DNA from: Leptolyngbya sp. BL0902
Lineage (GTDB): Bacteria > Cyanobacteriota > Cyanobacteriia > Phormidesmidales > Phormidesmidaceae
Direction of reading: 5' to 3'
NCBI RefSeq assembly: GCF_016403105.1
Contig: NZ_CP046155.1
Coordinates: 1,302,001-1,366,000 of the forward strand
Length of the DNA stretch: 64,000 bases
In this document: positions 17,095 to 26,043 of the stretch, piece after piece
Position numbering within the stretch: position 1 is the first letter of the stretch
How the letters are laid out: the number at the start of each line of letters is the position of its first letter
Notes under the pieces: model-generated
Seen by the model: only the letters and a program-made list of their open reading frames with translations
Told to the model about the DNA's origin: nothing
The model's database searches: none
Position numbers and translations under genes: made by a program

Positions 17095-18216
17095 TCAGTC
17101 TAGCAAAACTTGCTGAAATAACGTCTTTCCTTGGGCGCTGGTAGCAACAATTTGGCGCTGGCGGTTAAAGAGCATCGATCCCACCCGCAGCCCTTGCCCC
17201 GTGTGGGCGTGGACGTAGACCGAGGCCCGTTCGTCAATGCGTTCCGCAATGGCCTGATAAACCTGGACAGCTACGGTCGGATCATGATCCCGTAGAAGTG
17301 CTAGTCCTGCTTCCACAGTATCCGCCTGAAAAATCGCCTGGGTGATTTCCAGCGGCACCCCCGCCGCTGCACAGTGGGCCGCTAAAATTTCCTGCCGCCC
17401 GTCGGCCACATGGTGATGGGTGTGAAAAATGCCCCCCGCCAGCTTAATCAGCTTGCCGTGATAGCCCAGCAGCAGCACCCCTTCGACACCCAACTGCCCC
17501 GCCTCCACCAGCAGCGGCCCCAGCCAGTTAGCGGTCTTCACCCGACAATCGGGGTTCATGCCCAGTTTCACGGCCAAATCCAGCCCGTTTTCCCCCACAC
17601 AAAACACCAAGTCGCGGTACTGAGCAGCCTTCTCCCGCAGGATGTCCCGCGACTGATCTAACTGCCCTGGCGCACTCAGGGGCTCTGAAATGCCCGATGT
17701 GCCCAGCAGCGACAGCCCTTCCACCACCCCAAAGGCCGCATTGGAGGTACGCTCCGCCAAGGCCCGACCCTCTGGCAGAATGATCGTCACCCGCAGGGTT
17801 TTCCCGGATGGAATCAGCGGCGTTAGGTTGTGGGTGATGACCGTTTGGGCGTAGCGATAGATCGCCGGAGCATCCCCCTGGTTGACCTGGCGACCAATGC
17901 CCTCGCCGCCTTCGATTTGGATGGCTTCAGGTTGGTCAGGATTGCCCCAAGCCACCACCGACCACAGGGGCGTATGGCGCGTTAGGTCTAGGTTATCCCC
18001 CGGATCGCTGTGGGTCATGGCCAGCACTGATCCATCCGGCAAGGGTGCCACCTGGGCAATGGGGATTTCGGCTGCCTGGGCGGGCTGCACCAAGTCTAGG
18101 CTCACCACCGGAGGGGAATCCATAGGATTTATTAACCGTCGCAGTGCGGCTACGGCCCCTGCACAAGCAAAAACGGGCAAGGTATAACCAGAGCGGGCAG
18201 GGGAAGAAGACACCAC
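17095..18216 (-). CDS. cbiD: Cobalt-precorrin-5B C1-methyltransferase
   Basis: The 373-residue protein matches CbiD. It opens SGYTLPVFACAGAVAALRRL (the family usually has GYTTGACAAAA here, so the Thr-Thr-Gly core is altered). It continues with VTIILPEGRALAERTSNAAFGVVEGLSLLGTSGISEPLS, then LVFCVGENGLDLAVKLGM, VLLLGYHGKLIKLAGGIFHTHHHVADGRQEILAAHCAAAGV. This enzyme methylates C1 in the anaerobic cobalamin (or pseudocobalamin) pathway. A GTG at 18216 (with a second at 18213) is the start. No cobalamin riboswitch could be recognised in its upstream region. guaA follows 196 bp downstream, an adjacency I believe is common in cyanobacteria. Confidence 0.93.
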   Translation of the reverse strand: MVSSSPARSGYTLPVFACAGAVAALRRLINPMDSPPVVSLDLVQPAQAAEIPIAQVAPLPDGSVLAMTHSDPGDNLDLTRHTPLWSVVAWGNPDQPEAIQIEGGEGIGRQVNQGDAPAIYRYAQTVITHNLTPLIPSGKTLRVTIILPEGRALAERTSNAAFGVVEGLSLLGTSGISEPLSAPGQLDQSRDILREKAAQYRDLVFCVGENGLDLAVKLGMNPDCRVKTANWLGPLLVEAGQLGVEGVLLLGYHGKLIKLAGGIFHTHHHVADGRQEILAAHCAAAGVPLEITQAIFQADTVEAGLALLRDHDPTVAVQVYQAIAERIDERASVYVHAHTGQGLRVGSMLFNRQRQIVATSAQGKTLFQQVLLD

Positions 18217-18342
18217 AAGACACAGGGCAGATTGGCCATGGTAATAATAGGGCAGACATCAGTGCTTTGCAGCCTAGAGTTAATGCCAATCCATTATGAG
18301 ATTGAGCATGATAGGGGGAAGTGTTTGAGAGGGTAGATTCGG

Positions 18343-18483
18343 ATGACACGCCCCTTCGTGCTTGAGATAGCCGAAAGCGAAACCTTTCTGGAGAAAAGCT
18401 TGAAGCAGGCGAAAACTGGACTGCTCAAAGGGCGGTGGCGAATGCTGTGGTGGATCAAAACCAAGCAAATCTGCTATCGATAG
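18343..18483 (+). pseudogene. Remnant of an IS630-type transposase N-terminus
   Basis: A 46-codon ORF reads MTRPFVLEIAESETFLEK, continues SLKQAKTGLLKGRWRML and WWIKTKQ, then stops. This resembles the start of cyanobacterial IS630-family transposases, which have the pattern ...LTESxEELKxLLxQQKT...KxRxQxLYLLKT.... The downstream helix-turn-helix and DDE domains are missing, and no terminal repeats could be seen. The 402-bp gap between cbiD and gnd holds only this relic and the gnd terminator. The similarity is from memory of the family, so the call is tentative. Confidence 0.4.
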
Positions 18484-18555
18484 GAGATTAGTGAGCCACT
18501 TCTCATCGAAATTGAGAAAGACCCCGTCCCTGCTGCCATAGCAAATTTGTAGCGC

Positions 18556-18588
18556 AAAAAATCCCAGGACTCTCCAAGAACCCTGGGA
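18556..18588 (-). terminator. Intrinsic terminator after gnd
   Basis: On the minus strand, TCCCAGG and CCTGGGA form a perfect 7-bp stem around a 13-nt loop, followed immediately by a run of T (six A at 18556-18561 on the plus strand). It lies about 30 bp beyond the gnd stop codon, as expected for its terminator. Confidence 0.85.
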
Positions 18589-18619
18589 CTTTTATGAGTA
18601 TTAAATGACCGTTGGAACC

Positions 18620-20038
18620 CTAGTGGGGAGCCTTCGTCCATTCGGTGTGGAAGGTGCCTTCTTTGTCGGTGCGCTGGTAGGTGTGGGCTCCAAAGTAGTC
18701 GCGTTGGGCCTGGGTGAGGTTTTGGGGTAGGCGGTCGCGGCGGTAGCTGTCGAAGTAATCCAGCGAGGCGCTGAAGGCGGGGACGGGGATGCCCTGGTGG
18801 GCGGCGAGGGCGATCACCTCCCGCCAGGCGGCTTGGCGATCCAGAATGGTTTGCTTAAATTCTGGGGCCAGCAGCAGGTTGGGCAGGCTGGGGTTTTCGT
18901 CGTAGGCGTGTTTGATTTTGTTCAAAAATCCGGCCCGAATGATGCAGCCCCCCTTCCAAATGCGGGCGGTTTCGCCGAGGTTGATGCCGTACTCGTAATG
19001 GTTCGAGGCCGCGCCAATCAGCGCCATGCCCTGGGCGTAGGAGCAAATTTTGGAGCAGTAGAGGGCATCGCGGATTTTGTTCACCATGTCCTTTACGTCA
19101 CCGCTGAAGCTGGCGCTGGGGCCAGACAGTTCCTTGGAGGCCGCCACCCGTTCGTCCTTGATGGAGGACAGAATGCGGGCGTTCACCGCTGCGGTAATGG
19201 TGGGAATGCCGACGCCCAATTCCAGGGCGCTCATCACCGTCCAGCGTCCGGTGCCCTTTTGGCCAGCGGCGTCGAGGATCAGTTCCACCAGGGGCTTGCC
19301 CGTATCGGGATCGAGGTTGGTGAAAATGTCCGTGGTGATTTCAATCAGGTAGGAATCCAGTTCTTCGGTGGTGTTCCATTCGGCAAACACTTCGTAGAGC
19401 TGGTTGTGATCCAGGCCGAGGACGCTTTTCATCAGGTCGTAGGCTTCGGCGATCAGCTGCATATCGCCGTACTCGATGCCGTTGTGCACCATTTTGACGT
19501 AGTGCCCTGCGCCACGGGGGCCAATGTAGGTGACGCAGGGGCCGTCATCCACCTGGGCGGCAATTTTCTGCACAATCGGCTCGATGGAATCGTAGGCGGC
19601 GCGGGTGCCTCCGGGCATCAGGCTGGGGCCGTTGAGGGCACCTTCTTCGCCACCGCTGACGCCCATACCAATGAACCGCAGGCCCGTGGATTCGAGATCC
19701 TTGGTGCGCCGCTCGGTATCGTCGTAGAGGGAGTTGCCGCCGTCGATGATCATGTCGCCTTCTTGCAGCAGGGGCCGCAGTTGGTCAATGACGGCATCCA
19801 CCGCGCCGCCCGCCTTCACCATCAGCAAAATGCGGCGGGGGCGTTCTAAAGATTCAACAAATTCTTCCAAACTGTAGGTGGGCTTCACGTTTTTGCCCTG
19901 GGCGCGGCGCTCCATAAAGCTTTGAGTCACCTGGGCGGTGCGGTTATACACGGCTACCGGGAAGCCATTGCGTTCAACATTGAGGGCCAAATTTTCGCCC
20001 ATCACGGCGAGGCCGATTACACCAAAACTCTGTGCCAT
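18620..20038 (-). CDS. gnd: 6-phosphogluconate dehydrogenase, decarboxylating
   Basis: The 472-residue enzyme oxidises 6-phosphogluconate to ribulose 5-phosphate and CO2 with NADP+ in the oxidative pentose phosphate pathway, the main sugar catabolic route of cyanobacteria at night. It has the N-terminal Rossmann motif GVIGLAVMGENLALNVERNGF and the substrate segment FIGMGVSGGEEGALNGPSLMPGG. The catalytic helix HYVKMVHNGIEYGDMQLIAEAYD (Lys, His-Asn, Glu) and the C-terminal segment AQRDYFGAHTYQRTDKEGTFHTEW are also standard. Length and order are typical. It is followed by an intrinsic terminator and preceded by a 373-bp gap, so it is probably monocistronic. Confidence 0.98.
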   Translation of the reverse strand: MAQSFGVIGLAVMGENLALNVERNGFPVAVYNRTAQVTQSFMERRAQGKNVKPTYSLEEFVESLERPRRILLMVKAGGAVDAVIDQLRPLLQEGDMIIDGGNSLYDDTERRTKDLESTGLRFIGMGVSGGEEGALNGPSLMPGGTRAAYDSIEPIVQKIAAQVDDGPCVTYIGPRGAGHYVKMVHNGIEYGDMQLIAEAYDLMKSVLGLDHNQLYEVFAEWNTTEELDSYLIEITTDIFTNLDPDTGKPLVELILDAAGQKGTGRWTVMSALELGVGIPTITAAVNARILSSIKDERVAASKELSGPSASFSGDVKDMVNKIRDALYCSKICSYAQGMALIGAASNHYEYGINLGETARIWKGGCIIRAGFLNKIKHAYDENPSLPNLLLAPEFKQTILDRQAAWREVIALAAHQGIPVPAFSASLDYFDSYRRDRLPQNLTQAQRDYFGAHTYQRTDKEGTFHTEWTKAPH

Positions 20039-20286
20039 AGAACTCTCTTGGTAACTGTTCGCTGGGAGGGACTGTTTGCTTAGGGTTGCCGTTCGCTGTG
20101 GCCTAACACCCCATCCGGTCTGCCGCCAAAGCCGGGTTGACGATGTCCGGTGGAAGAGGGCGAGGGAACCACGCCCCTACGGATTGACGGGTTGGGAGTC
20201 GGGTGTGCTTTTAGACGGTACACCTTGGGGATGAGGGCAAGGTTAACCCCCGCCTCCCCAAGGAAAACTGTCAACAGCGTAAACAA

Positions 20287-20323
20287 CCTTTGGGAAAATC
20301 GGCCTCTCCCAAAGGTTTTCTTT
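20287..20323. terminator. Strong hairpin between maf and gnd (terminator-like)
   Basis: CCTTTGGGA (20287-20295) and TCCCAAAGG (20307-20315) form a perfect 9-bp stem with an 11-nt loop. TTTTCTTT follows on the plus strand and TTGTTT on the minus strand. It probably ends minus-strand transcripts from psbP-maf, although the better T-tract faces the plus strand, where no upstream gene is seen. A weaker hairpin with 7-bp arms (AACCCTG/CAGGGTT) lies at 20348-20374, nearer the maf stop. The rest of the 373-bp gap (20039-20411) shows nothing recognisable. Confidence 0.55.
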
Positions 20324-20411
20324 AGGCCCTTGGCCCCTAAAACAGGAAACCCTGACCAAGGGGTGGCCAGGGTTCAGGGAAGGGGTATGTAAGGATCTGG
20401 GGCGCGAAAAC

Positions 20412-21011
20412 CTACCAAAAGTCGGCGACGCGATAGCCCAGTTCGGCCAACATGGTGCGCAGCAGGGGCAGGCTGAGGCCGATGACGTTGCTGTGGCAAC
20501 CCTCCAGCTTTTCGATGAACAGTCCGCCCTTGCCGTCGATGGCAAAGGCTCCGGCGCAGGCCATGGGTTCGCCAGAGTTCGCGTAGGCGGTGATGGTGTC
20601 GTCGTCGAGGTCGGCAAAATAAACGCGGGTGACGGCAGACCGGGTGAGGCAAACGCCACTAGGAGAAACTAGCGCGTGCCCCGTGTGGAGTTCGCCCACC
20701 TGTCCGCGCATCTCTTGCCAGCGGGCGATGGCTTCGGCGGGGCTGGCGGGTTTGCCGTAGATTTGGCCATTGAAGGCCAGCACCGAGTCGCAGCCGAGGA
20801 CGATGGCATTGGTGAACTGGGGCGCGATGGTCTCCGCTTTGCGTTGGGCCAGAGTCAACACATGGCGGCTGGGGTCGGGCTCGTTCACTTGGGATTCATC
20901 GAAGTTGCTGGGGCAAACGAAGGGATGCACCCCCGCCCCCACCAGCAGCAACCGACGCGCCTTGGAGGCGGAAGCCAGGACAAATTGAGGTCTGGAAGAC
21001 GCAGAAACCAT
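20412..21011 (-). CDS. Maf-family nucleotide pyrophosphatase
   Basis: The 199-residue protein has the Maf signature: [83 protein letters not shown], and [23 protein letters not shown]. Maf proteins hydrolyse non-canonical or canonical NTPs and are linked to septum formation and nucleotide pool cleaning. The usual LASxSPRR appears as [10 protein letters not shown] use the ATG at 21009-21011. psbP ends 52 bp upstream on the same strand, so the two may be co-transcribed. Confidence 0.93.
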   Translation of the reverse strand: MVSASSRPQFVLASASKARRLLLVGAGVHPFVCPSNFDESQVNEPDPSRHVLTLAQRKAETIAPQFTNAIVLGCDSVLAFNGQIYGKPASPAEAIARWQEMRGQVGELHTGHALVSPSGVCLTRSAVTRVYFADLDDDTITAYANSGEPMACAGAFAIDGKGGLFIEKLEGCHSNVIGLSLPLLRTMLAELGYRVADFW

Positions 21012-21063
21012 TGGACTCAGGGACACTCCACAACGACAATCCACGACATTTCGCGACGTTGGC

Positions 21064-21606
21064 CTAGGAGACCTTGAAGGACGCCACGGACTGCTTTAGG
21101 ATGTCCTTCATTTTGTCCCAGCGGTCTTCGTTGGTAGAGGCATTGAAGGTATAGAGCTTGCCCCGGCGGACGATGGCGCTAGCGAGGTTGTGGCGGGTTC
21201 CGGCGGGCAGATCGGCCACGTATTCCAGAATGTAGTAGGTTTTGTCGTCGGGGGTATCAATGCGCTGGGCGCTGACCAGTTCCACGTTGCTATCGTTTTC
21301 CGCGATGGCGTTGAAGCTCTTAGACAGCTTGTAGCCCACATCGGTGGGGCTACCCAAGTCTTCTAGTTTCGTGTTGTTGGGCACTTCGCTCACAACCACA
21401 CTGACGTTTTCGGTTTCGTGGATGATGTCGTGGAAGACCACATCGGCGGCACCGGGCACCGTCACCTCAACCCAGCCCGTGGGATACATGAAGTCGTAGC
21501 CATCGTAGGGATCGGTGTAGCTGAGGAGGCCACCGCCACCGCCTACGCAGCTTTGGAGGGCAACGGCAAACACCAGAATCAGCACAGTGGCCAAACGCTT
21601 GAACAT
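21064..21606 (-). CDS. psbP: PsbP-family photosystem II lipoprotein (CyanoP)
   Basis: The 180-residue protein begins [20 protein letters not shown], a lipoprotein signal peptide with lipobox LQSC, so it should be lipid-anchored on the lumenal face of the thylakoid. The mature part is a PsbP fold: [33 protein letters not shown], then [57 protein letters not shown]. Cyanobacterial PsbP (CyanoP) is a PSII assembly factor near D2 rather than a stoichiometric oxygen-evolving subunit. The start at 21606 has GAAGGA upstream; an ATG at 21627 adds 7 residues. maf follows on the same strand. Confidence 0.94.
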   Translation of the reverse strand: MFKRLATVLILVFAVALQSCVGGGGGLLSYTDPYDGYDFMYPTGWVEVTVPGAADVVFHDIIHETENVSVVVSEVPNNTKLEDLGSPTDVGYKLSKSFNAIAENDSNVELVSAQRIDTPDDKTYYILEYVADLPAGTRHNLASAIVRRGKLYTFNASTNEDRWDKMKDILKQSVASFKVS

Positions 21607-21700
21607 GGGTGGAAATCCTTCGGTCATGGTCGGTTTTATTGTCTCATTTATTGTTAGCTAGGAATGGCTTGTTCGCCAGGGATCGGCGGGGGCGAGGCCA

Positions 21701-22504
21701 TTAGGCGGCGGGTTTCTCAAAAAATAGGAGGTGCTGCTGGGGCAGGGTATCGTCGGTCTTCAGCCAGCGCAACCCCACGGCGGCCATCTCGCGCTTCACC
21801 TGGGCCTCGCTCATTTTGTGGAGGCGCTTGATCATCACCAGGGGATTTTCCGCTCGATATTCTGCCAGCACCACCCGGCCACCGGGCTTCAGGGCAGCAA
21901 CGATGCCCGTCATCATCTCGCGAGGGTAGGCAAATTCGTGGTAGGCATCCACCATCAGGGCCAGATCGAGGGTATTCGGGGGCAGGTTGGGGCTGTCCTC
22001 GGTGCCCAGGATGGATTCAACGTTGGTGATCTGGCTAGCGGCTAGCTTTTGGCCCAGCAGATCCAGCATTTCCGGCTGAACATCCACCGCCAGCACCCGG
22101 CCCTGGGGCACCCGCGCCGCCAGCCGCGTGGCAAAATAGCCCGACCCAGCCCCGATGTCGGCCACGATGTCCGTAGGTTGCAGAGCCAGGTGTTCCACCG
22201 CAGCTTGGGGCCGTTCCTGCAACCCGCGACTGGGGCGATCTAACCAGGCCGCCCCCTCGTGGCCCATGGTTTTGGCGATTTCTCGACCTAAATATACCCG
22301 CCCGATACCATCCTGGCTGGGGCTGATGGTTTGATAGGACGAACTCACCGCTAGGGGCAAAGATCCGCAGGCCGCTAGGGAGCCTACCACCAGCACCCCG
22401 ACGATTCCCCGCACCCAAACCGAGACTAGCCCCGACCACCATCGCTGGCCTAGGGCTTTCAGCGGCAACCTCAATAGGGGCAAACCGTCTGATTTTCTCT
22501 GCAC
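21701..22504 (-). CDS. Class I SAM-dependent methyltransferase with lipoprotein-like N-terminus
   Basis: The 267-residue protein has a hydrophobic stretch ending VGVLVVGSLAACGSLP, which looks like a lipobox (LAAC), followed by a full methyltransferase domain. That domain carries motif I VADIGAGSGYFATRLAARV, motif II VLAVDVQPEMLDLL, TLDLALMVDAYHEF and LKPGGRVVLAEYR. An exported or membrane-anchored methyltransferase is unusual, because SAM is cytoplasmic. The hydrophobic segment may be an uncleaved anchor with the enzyme facing the cytosol. The GTG at 22502-22504 is chosen because AGGAGG lies exactly 7 bp upstream; a GTG at 22537 would put that site inside the gene. Substrate unknown. Confidence 0.85.
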   Translation of the reverse strand: MQRKSDGLPLLRLPLKALGQRWWSGLVSVWVRGIVGVLVVGSLAACGSLPLAVSSSYQTISPSQDGIGRVYLGREIAKTMGHEGAAWLDRPSRGLQERPQAAVEHLALQPTDIVADIGAGSGYFATRLAARVPQGRVLAVDVQPEMLDLLGQKLAASQITNVESILGTEDSPNLPPNTLDLALMVDAYHEFAYPREMMTGIVAALKPGGRVVLAEYRAENPLVMIKRLHKMSEAQVKREMAAVGLRWLKTDDTLPQQHLLFFEKPAA

Positions 22505-22511
22505 ATCAACA

Positions 22512-22517
22512 CCTCCT
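22512..22517 (-). promoter_or_regulatory. Shine-Dalgarno site deciding the methyltransferase start
   Basis: A perfect AGGAGG on the minus strand lies 7 nt before GTG 22504, at ideal spacing. It argues for that GTG over the upstream GTG codons at 22534-22537. Confidence 0.7.
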
Positions 22518-22655
22518 GGCTGGTTGAAAGGCACCACGACGCTTTCCCGACCCTGGCCCTGGGGATGCAGGGCGGGATGCTCCGTTGATTAAGCTAACCA
22601 AGAATTGGGGTTGTTGGCCATCTGGCCTAATGGTTGAGATGCAGAGAATTTTGGG

Positions 22656-23045
22656 CTAGGGGGAGAAAGGAATCCGCGACAGCAGGTTATTCAAAATTTC
22701 GCGACCATTGGGGTCGATCACCTGGAGGCGGATGTAGTCGGGATCGCTGGGCCGCCAGGTCACTTGGTATTGGTGGCCCCCGTTGCGCCAGGTATAGATT
22801 TGGCGATCCTGAGTACCCGATTGGGTGGCCCCAGACAGGTACATCTCACCACCATTGCGGCGGCTCATCGCTTGATAGTGCAGGGTTCCCTCGGCTTGCC
22901 ACAGGTTAACGACCCAGTCGTCGTTCATATAGTCGCCCGTCATTGGCGATTGGGCCGAGACGGGAGTGGGGGTCAGTAGTTCCCCAACCACCATCGGGGC
23001 AGACATTCCTAGCAATGCACTCAGCACAAGGGCACGAAAATTCAT
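22656..23045 (-). CDS. Small secreted hypothetical protein
   Basis: The 129-residue protein has a signal peptide (NFRALVLSALLGMSAPMVVGELLTPTPVSAQS) with a probable cleavage after VSA. The mature domain of about 95 residues is rich in Trp, Tyr and Gly: YMNDDWVVNLWQAEGTLHYQAMSRRNGGEMYLSGATQSG, then YTWRNGGHQYQVTWRPSDPDYIRLQVIDPNGREILNNLLSR. I do not recognise a named family; the pattern resembles small periplasmic beta-sheet proteins found in cyanobacteria. GGAT precedes the ATG at 23045 at normal spacing. It may be co-transcribed with the lipoprotein gene upstream, 118 bp away. Confidence 0.82.
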   Translation of the reverse strand: MNFRALVLSALLGMSAPMVVGELLTPTPVSAQSPMTGDYMNDDWVVNLWQAEGTLHYQAMSRRNGGEMYLSGATQSGTQDRQIYTWRNGGHQYQVTWRPSDPDYIRLQVIDPNGREILNNLLSRIPFSP

Positions 23046-23163
23046 GGGACAGATCCTTTTGGAACGTAAACAATAGAACGCGCAATCAACTACCAATTAC
23101 GGATGACCTATTCCGAACAACGGATGGCCCAGTTACCTCCAATGGGCGATCCGTTGCTGAGAC

Positions 23164-24252
23164 TTAGATGCGATCTCCCGGACAGAGTCCGCCGTCGCTG
23201 CATTCCGGCGTCAGCACATCCACCACCTGGCGGCGAAACTGAGCCATCATCGAGTCGGGTAGGGCTGGAACTGCCTGCTGGGTAGTGCCCAGGTCAAAGC
23301 CACCTTCTTCCATCTCCACCGAGATCTGGCGACCTCGGCCAAAGGTGTCCATCAATTCCTTTGCGGTGTTGCAGGGGATGAAATATTGCCCCATATACAC
23401 GCTGCCGCCGTCGGCCTCGTAGTTAAAGTACGCGCCCCGCGCCGAGGGATTGCCGCAGAATTGATCCGCCGTCAGCGCCACCATGGTGGCCAAGTGCAGG
23501 TCGTACCAACGCATGGCCCCGCCCTCGGCAGAGACCGCCGTACCGGGCTGGGGCACAACCAGGGTAGCCCAGCGGTGATTAAAGTCTCCCCCGGTGCGAG
23601 CCAGCTTCACCATGCCGACGGGTAGGATGTCGGCGCTGCCATGCTTGGTTTGACTGGAGGATACCTCCCCTCGCTCCAGCCCTAGCTCAGAGCGCACGGT
23701 GGTAATGGCCATGCTGACCATGTCGATGGTATCCTGCCATTCCTGGATATCGTCTACGGCCTCCCACTCGCCCTGGCTGTTAGTAAAGACGATGGTTTTG
23801 CCGTCGTCAGCCAGCACCTTGCGGGTAAAGTTGCCGTCGAAGTAATCTTCGTGGGCATAGAACTGGCCGTCATCGTGGAACCAGTAGCGCGATACGGGGC
23901 CGTCGGGATAGCCCATCTCCACCCGCAGGGGCTGGTCGTTGGCTCCGGCGCAGAATAAATAAACAGTGTCGTTAATTTGCTGCTCTTCAAAGATGAGGCA
24001 ATCCCGGAGCATCATCCGCTCTAGCTCGGCGTCGATGGTGGCGATGGAGTAGGCCGCAGGGTCGAAGGCGTTTGAGACAAGGGCGGTTCTGGGCGATCCA
24101 GCAGCGGCAGCCGATGGGGAAATCGCCGTTTCTCCGGCGGATTGCCCTAGGGATGTCGCGGCTTCGCCACAGCCCAGTAACCCGATGGCTAGTCCTAGGG
24201 AACCTATGGTGCCGAAGGCTTGGCGCAGCGCTTGACCGATTTTCTGACTCAT
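23164..24252 (-). CDS. Hypothetical lipoprotein
   Basis: The 362-residue protein starts MSQKIGQALRQAFGTIGSL, followed by GLAIGLLGCGEA, a lipoprotein signal with lipobox LLGC. A Ser/Ala-rich linker follows, then a globular domain: DAELERMMLRDCLIFEEQQINDTVYLFCAGANDQPLRVEMGYPDGPVSRYWFHDDGQFYAHEDYF and DDGKTIVFTNSQGEWEAVDDI. A second half reads ADILPVGMVKLARTGGDFNHRWATLVVPQ, MVALTADQFCGNPSARGAYFNYEADGGSVYMGQYF. Several cysteines could form disulfides, which fits a periplasmic or lumenal location. I do not recognise a family and infer no function. Confidence 0.82.
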   Translation of the reverse strand: MSQKIGQALRQAFGTIGSLGLAIGLLGCGEAATSLGQSAGETAISPSAAAAGSPRTALVSNAFDPAAYSIATIDAELERMMLRDCLIFEEQQINDTVYLFCAGANDQPLRVEMGYPDGPVSRYWFHDDGQFYAHEDYFDGNFTRKVLADDGKTIVFTNSQGEWEAVDDIQEWQDTIDMVSMAITTVRSELGLERGEVSSSQTKHGSADILPVGMVKLARTGGDFNHRWATLVVPQPGTAVSAEGGAMRWYDLHLATMVALTADQFCGNPSARGAYFNYEADGGSVYMGQYFIPCNTAKELMDTFGRGRQISVEMEEGGFDLGTTQQAVPALPDSMMAQFRRQVVDVLTPECSDGGLCPGDRI

Positions 24253-24561
24253 TAGACTTTTACGATAAACGTTACGTTAACCAGAATGCCCAGCTGGTTG
24301 GCTGAGCTATCAGGCAACATCAACGCGATTGGAAATTTTACGGAAAGCGAAGCGGTTTATGAAGTTTCTATCCCTGTTTTCCCTTGGTTATCTTGACTTG
24401 GGCCATGGATGCAGCCCTGTCCCTTGCGATTCCCCAGCAGCTAGGGGGCTGATCTTGAAGATCGAGAGGCTGGCCCCCTGCTTTGACTTCCGTGGGGTGC
24501 AAGGTGCCCAAAACTGAGAAATTTAGCGCAGCGCACAGTCTTGGCACCCAATTCGTTTTAT

Positions 24562-24580
24562 AACAATTATTAACATTGTT
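24562..24580. promoter_or_regulatory. Inverted repeat upstream of the NDH-2 gene
   Basis: AACAAT at 24562-24567 and ATTGTT at 24575-24580 form an inverted repeat around TATTAAC, 28 bp before the NDH-2 ATG in a locally AT-rich stretch. It could be a regulator site or part of the promoter. The rest of the 356-bp gap 24253-24608 shows no gene; it holds the divergent promoters of the lipoprotein and NDH-2 genes. Confidence 0.3.
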
Positions 24581-24608
24581 CCCGCACCCCTAGCGCTGCC
24601 CTACTGCT

Positions 24609-25973
24609 ATGCAAACCCTGCAAGACCCTGCCCTCGAATCGTCTCCTGTGGCCCCGCCCTCTGGTAAGCACCGTGTTGTCATTATCGGCGGCGGTTTTGG
24701 TGGGCTCTATGCGGCCCAGCGGCTGGGGCGGGCTACTGATGTGGAGGTGACGCTGATTGACAAGCGCAACTTTCACCTATTCCAACCCCTGCTATATCAG
24801 GTGGCGGTGGGGGGGCTATCGCCCGGAGATATCGCTTCACCGCTGCGGGGGGTGCTGAGTCGGCAGAAAAACACCCAGGTGTTGATGGCGGAGGTGGTGG
24901 ATATAGACCCCCAGGCTAAAACCGTTCGCCTCAAGGGCGATAGCACCCTGGCCTCCGATATCTTGGCCTACGACACGCTGATCGTGGCCACTGGCATGAG
25001 CCACTTCTACTTTGGCCGCGACGACTGGGCCGACATTGCCCCCGGCCTCAAAACCGTGGAAGATGCCCTAGAAATGCGGCGGCGCATTTTTGCCGCCTTT
25101 GAAGCCGCTGAAAAGACGACCGATCCTGACTTGCAGCAAGCCCTGCTCACCTTTGTGATTGTGGGCGCTGGCCCCACTGGGGTGGAACTGGCTGGGGCCT
25201 TGGCCGAACTGGCCTACCACACCCTCAAGCCCGACTTCCGCCAAATCGACACCGCCCAAACCCGCATTCTGCTGGTCGAAGGCATGGATCGGGTGCTGCC
25301 GCCTTTCCCCTCCGACCTGTCTCAGCGAGCCTACCAAGACCTAGAGGGCATGGGCGTAGAGATTTTGACCCAAACCCTCGTCACCGATATTCAGGGCCAC
25401 CAAATCACTCTCAAGCAGGGCGAAGAGATAACCACCGTGCAATCGGCTACTGTGCTGTGGGCGGCGGGAGTACGCGACCCCGGCATGGGTGGCATTTTGG
25501 CCGAACGCACCGGGGCCGAACGGGATCGCTCAGGGCGGATCATCGTCTCAGAAGACCTGAGCGTGCCCAACTATCCCGACATTTTTGTGGTTGGTGACCT
25601 GGCCCACTTTGCCCACCAAGACGATAAGCCCCTCCCTGGTATTGCCCCCGTCGCCATGCAAGAGGGTCAGTATGTCGCCAAACTCATCCAAAATCGGCTA
25701 AAGCAGCGCCCTACCACCAAATTTGAATACAAAGACACCGGGGGACTAGCGGTGATTGGGCGACACTCGGCGGTGGTGAATTTCCCCTGGATGCGACTCA
25801 CGGGCTTCCCCGCCTGGTTTGTGTGGCTGTTTGTCCACATCTTTTTCTTGATCGAATTCGACAATAAGGTGATTGTTATGATCCAGTGGGCCAGCAACTA
25901 TATCACCCGCAAGCAGGGATCTCGACTGATTACCATCCCCCCCGATCCGGCCCCCAAAAGCGCCCTTTCCTAG
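24609..25973 (+). CDS. Type II NADH dehydrogenase (NDH-2)
   Basis: The 454-residue flavoprotein transfers electrons from NAD(P)H to plastoquinone without pumping protons. The FAD-binding motif is HRVVIIGGGFGGLYAAQRLG, followed by KRNFHLFQPLLYQVAVGGLSPGDIASPLR. The NAD(P)H-binding Rossmann motif is FVIVGAGPTGVELAGALAELA. LWAAGVR and IFVVGDLAHFAHQDDKPLPGIAPVAMQEGQYVAKLI are the second FAD contacts and quinone-site region. The C-terminus (LTGFPAWFVWLFVHIFFLIEFDNKVIVMIQWASNYITRKQGSRLI) is the usual amphipathic membrane-binding segment. Cyanobacteria have several NDH-2 paralogues (NdbA-C); which one this is cannot be decided here. Confidence 0.94.
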   Translation: MQTLQDPALESSPVAPPSGKHRVVIIGGGFGGLYAAQRLGRATDVEVTLIDKRNFHLFQPLLYQVAVGGLSPGDIASPLRGVLSRQKNTQVLMAEVVDIDPQAKTVRLKGDSTLASDILAYDTLIVATGMSHFYFGRDDWADIAPGLKTVEDALEMRRRIFAAFEAAEKTTDPDLQQALLTFVIVGAGPTGVELAGALAELAYHTLKPDFRQIDTAQTRILLVEGMDRVLPPFPSDLSQRAYQDLEGMGVEILTQTLVTDIQGHQITLKQGEEITTVQSATVLWAAGVRDPGMGGILAERTGAERDRSGRIIVSEDLSVPNYPDIFVVGDLAHFAHQDDKPLPGIAPVAMQEGQYVAKLIQNRLKQRPTTKFEYKDTGGLAVIGRHSAVVNFPWMRLTGFPAWFVWLFVHIFFLIEFDNKVIVMIQWASNYITRKQGSRLITIPPDPAPKSALS

Positions 25974-26043
25974 GGCATGGGGAAGTTTGCTAGGGTGGTA
26001 GCAGATGCCCTCCCTCTTTCCTGGGGCAAAAGGTCGGACAGCT

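Noticed and set aside
17095-18619. Cobalamin riboswitch upstream of cbiD
   Set aside because: I looked for a B12-box-like GCCACTG and nearby conserved stems in 18217-18619 on the minus strand and did not find them.
18797-19849. 350-residue ORF on the plus strand opposite gnd
   Set aside because: It is antisense to a certain gnd, rich in His/Gly from codon bias, and has no recognisable domain. A shadow of the real gene.
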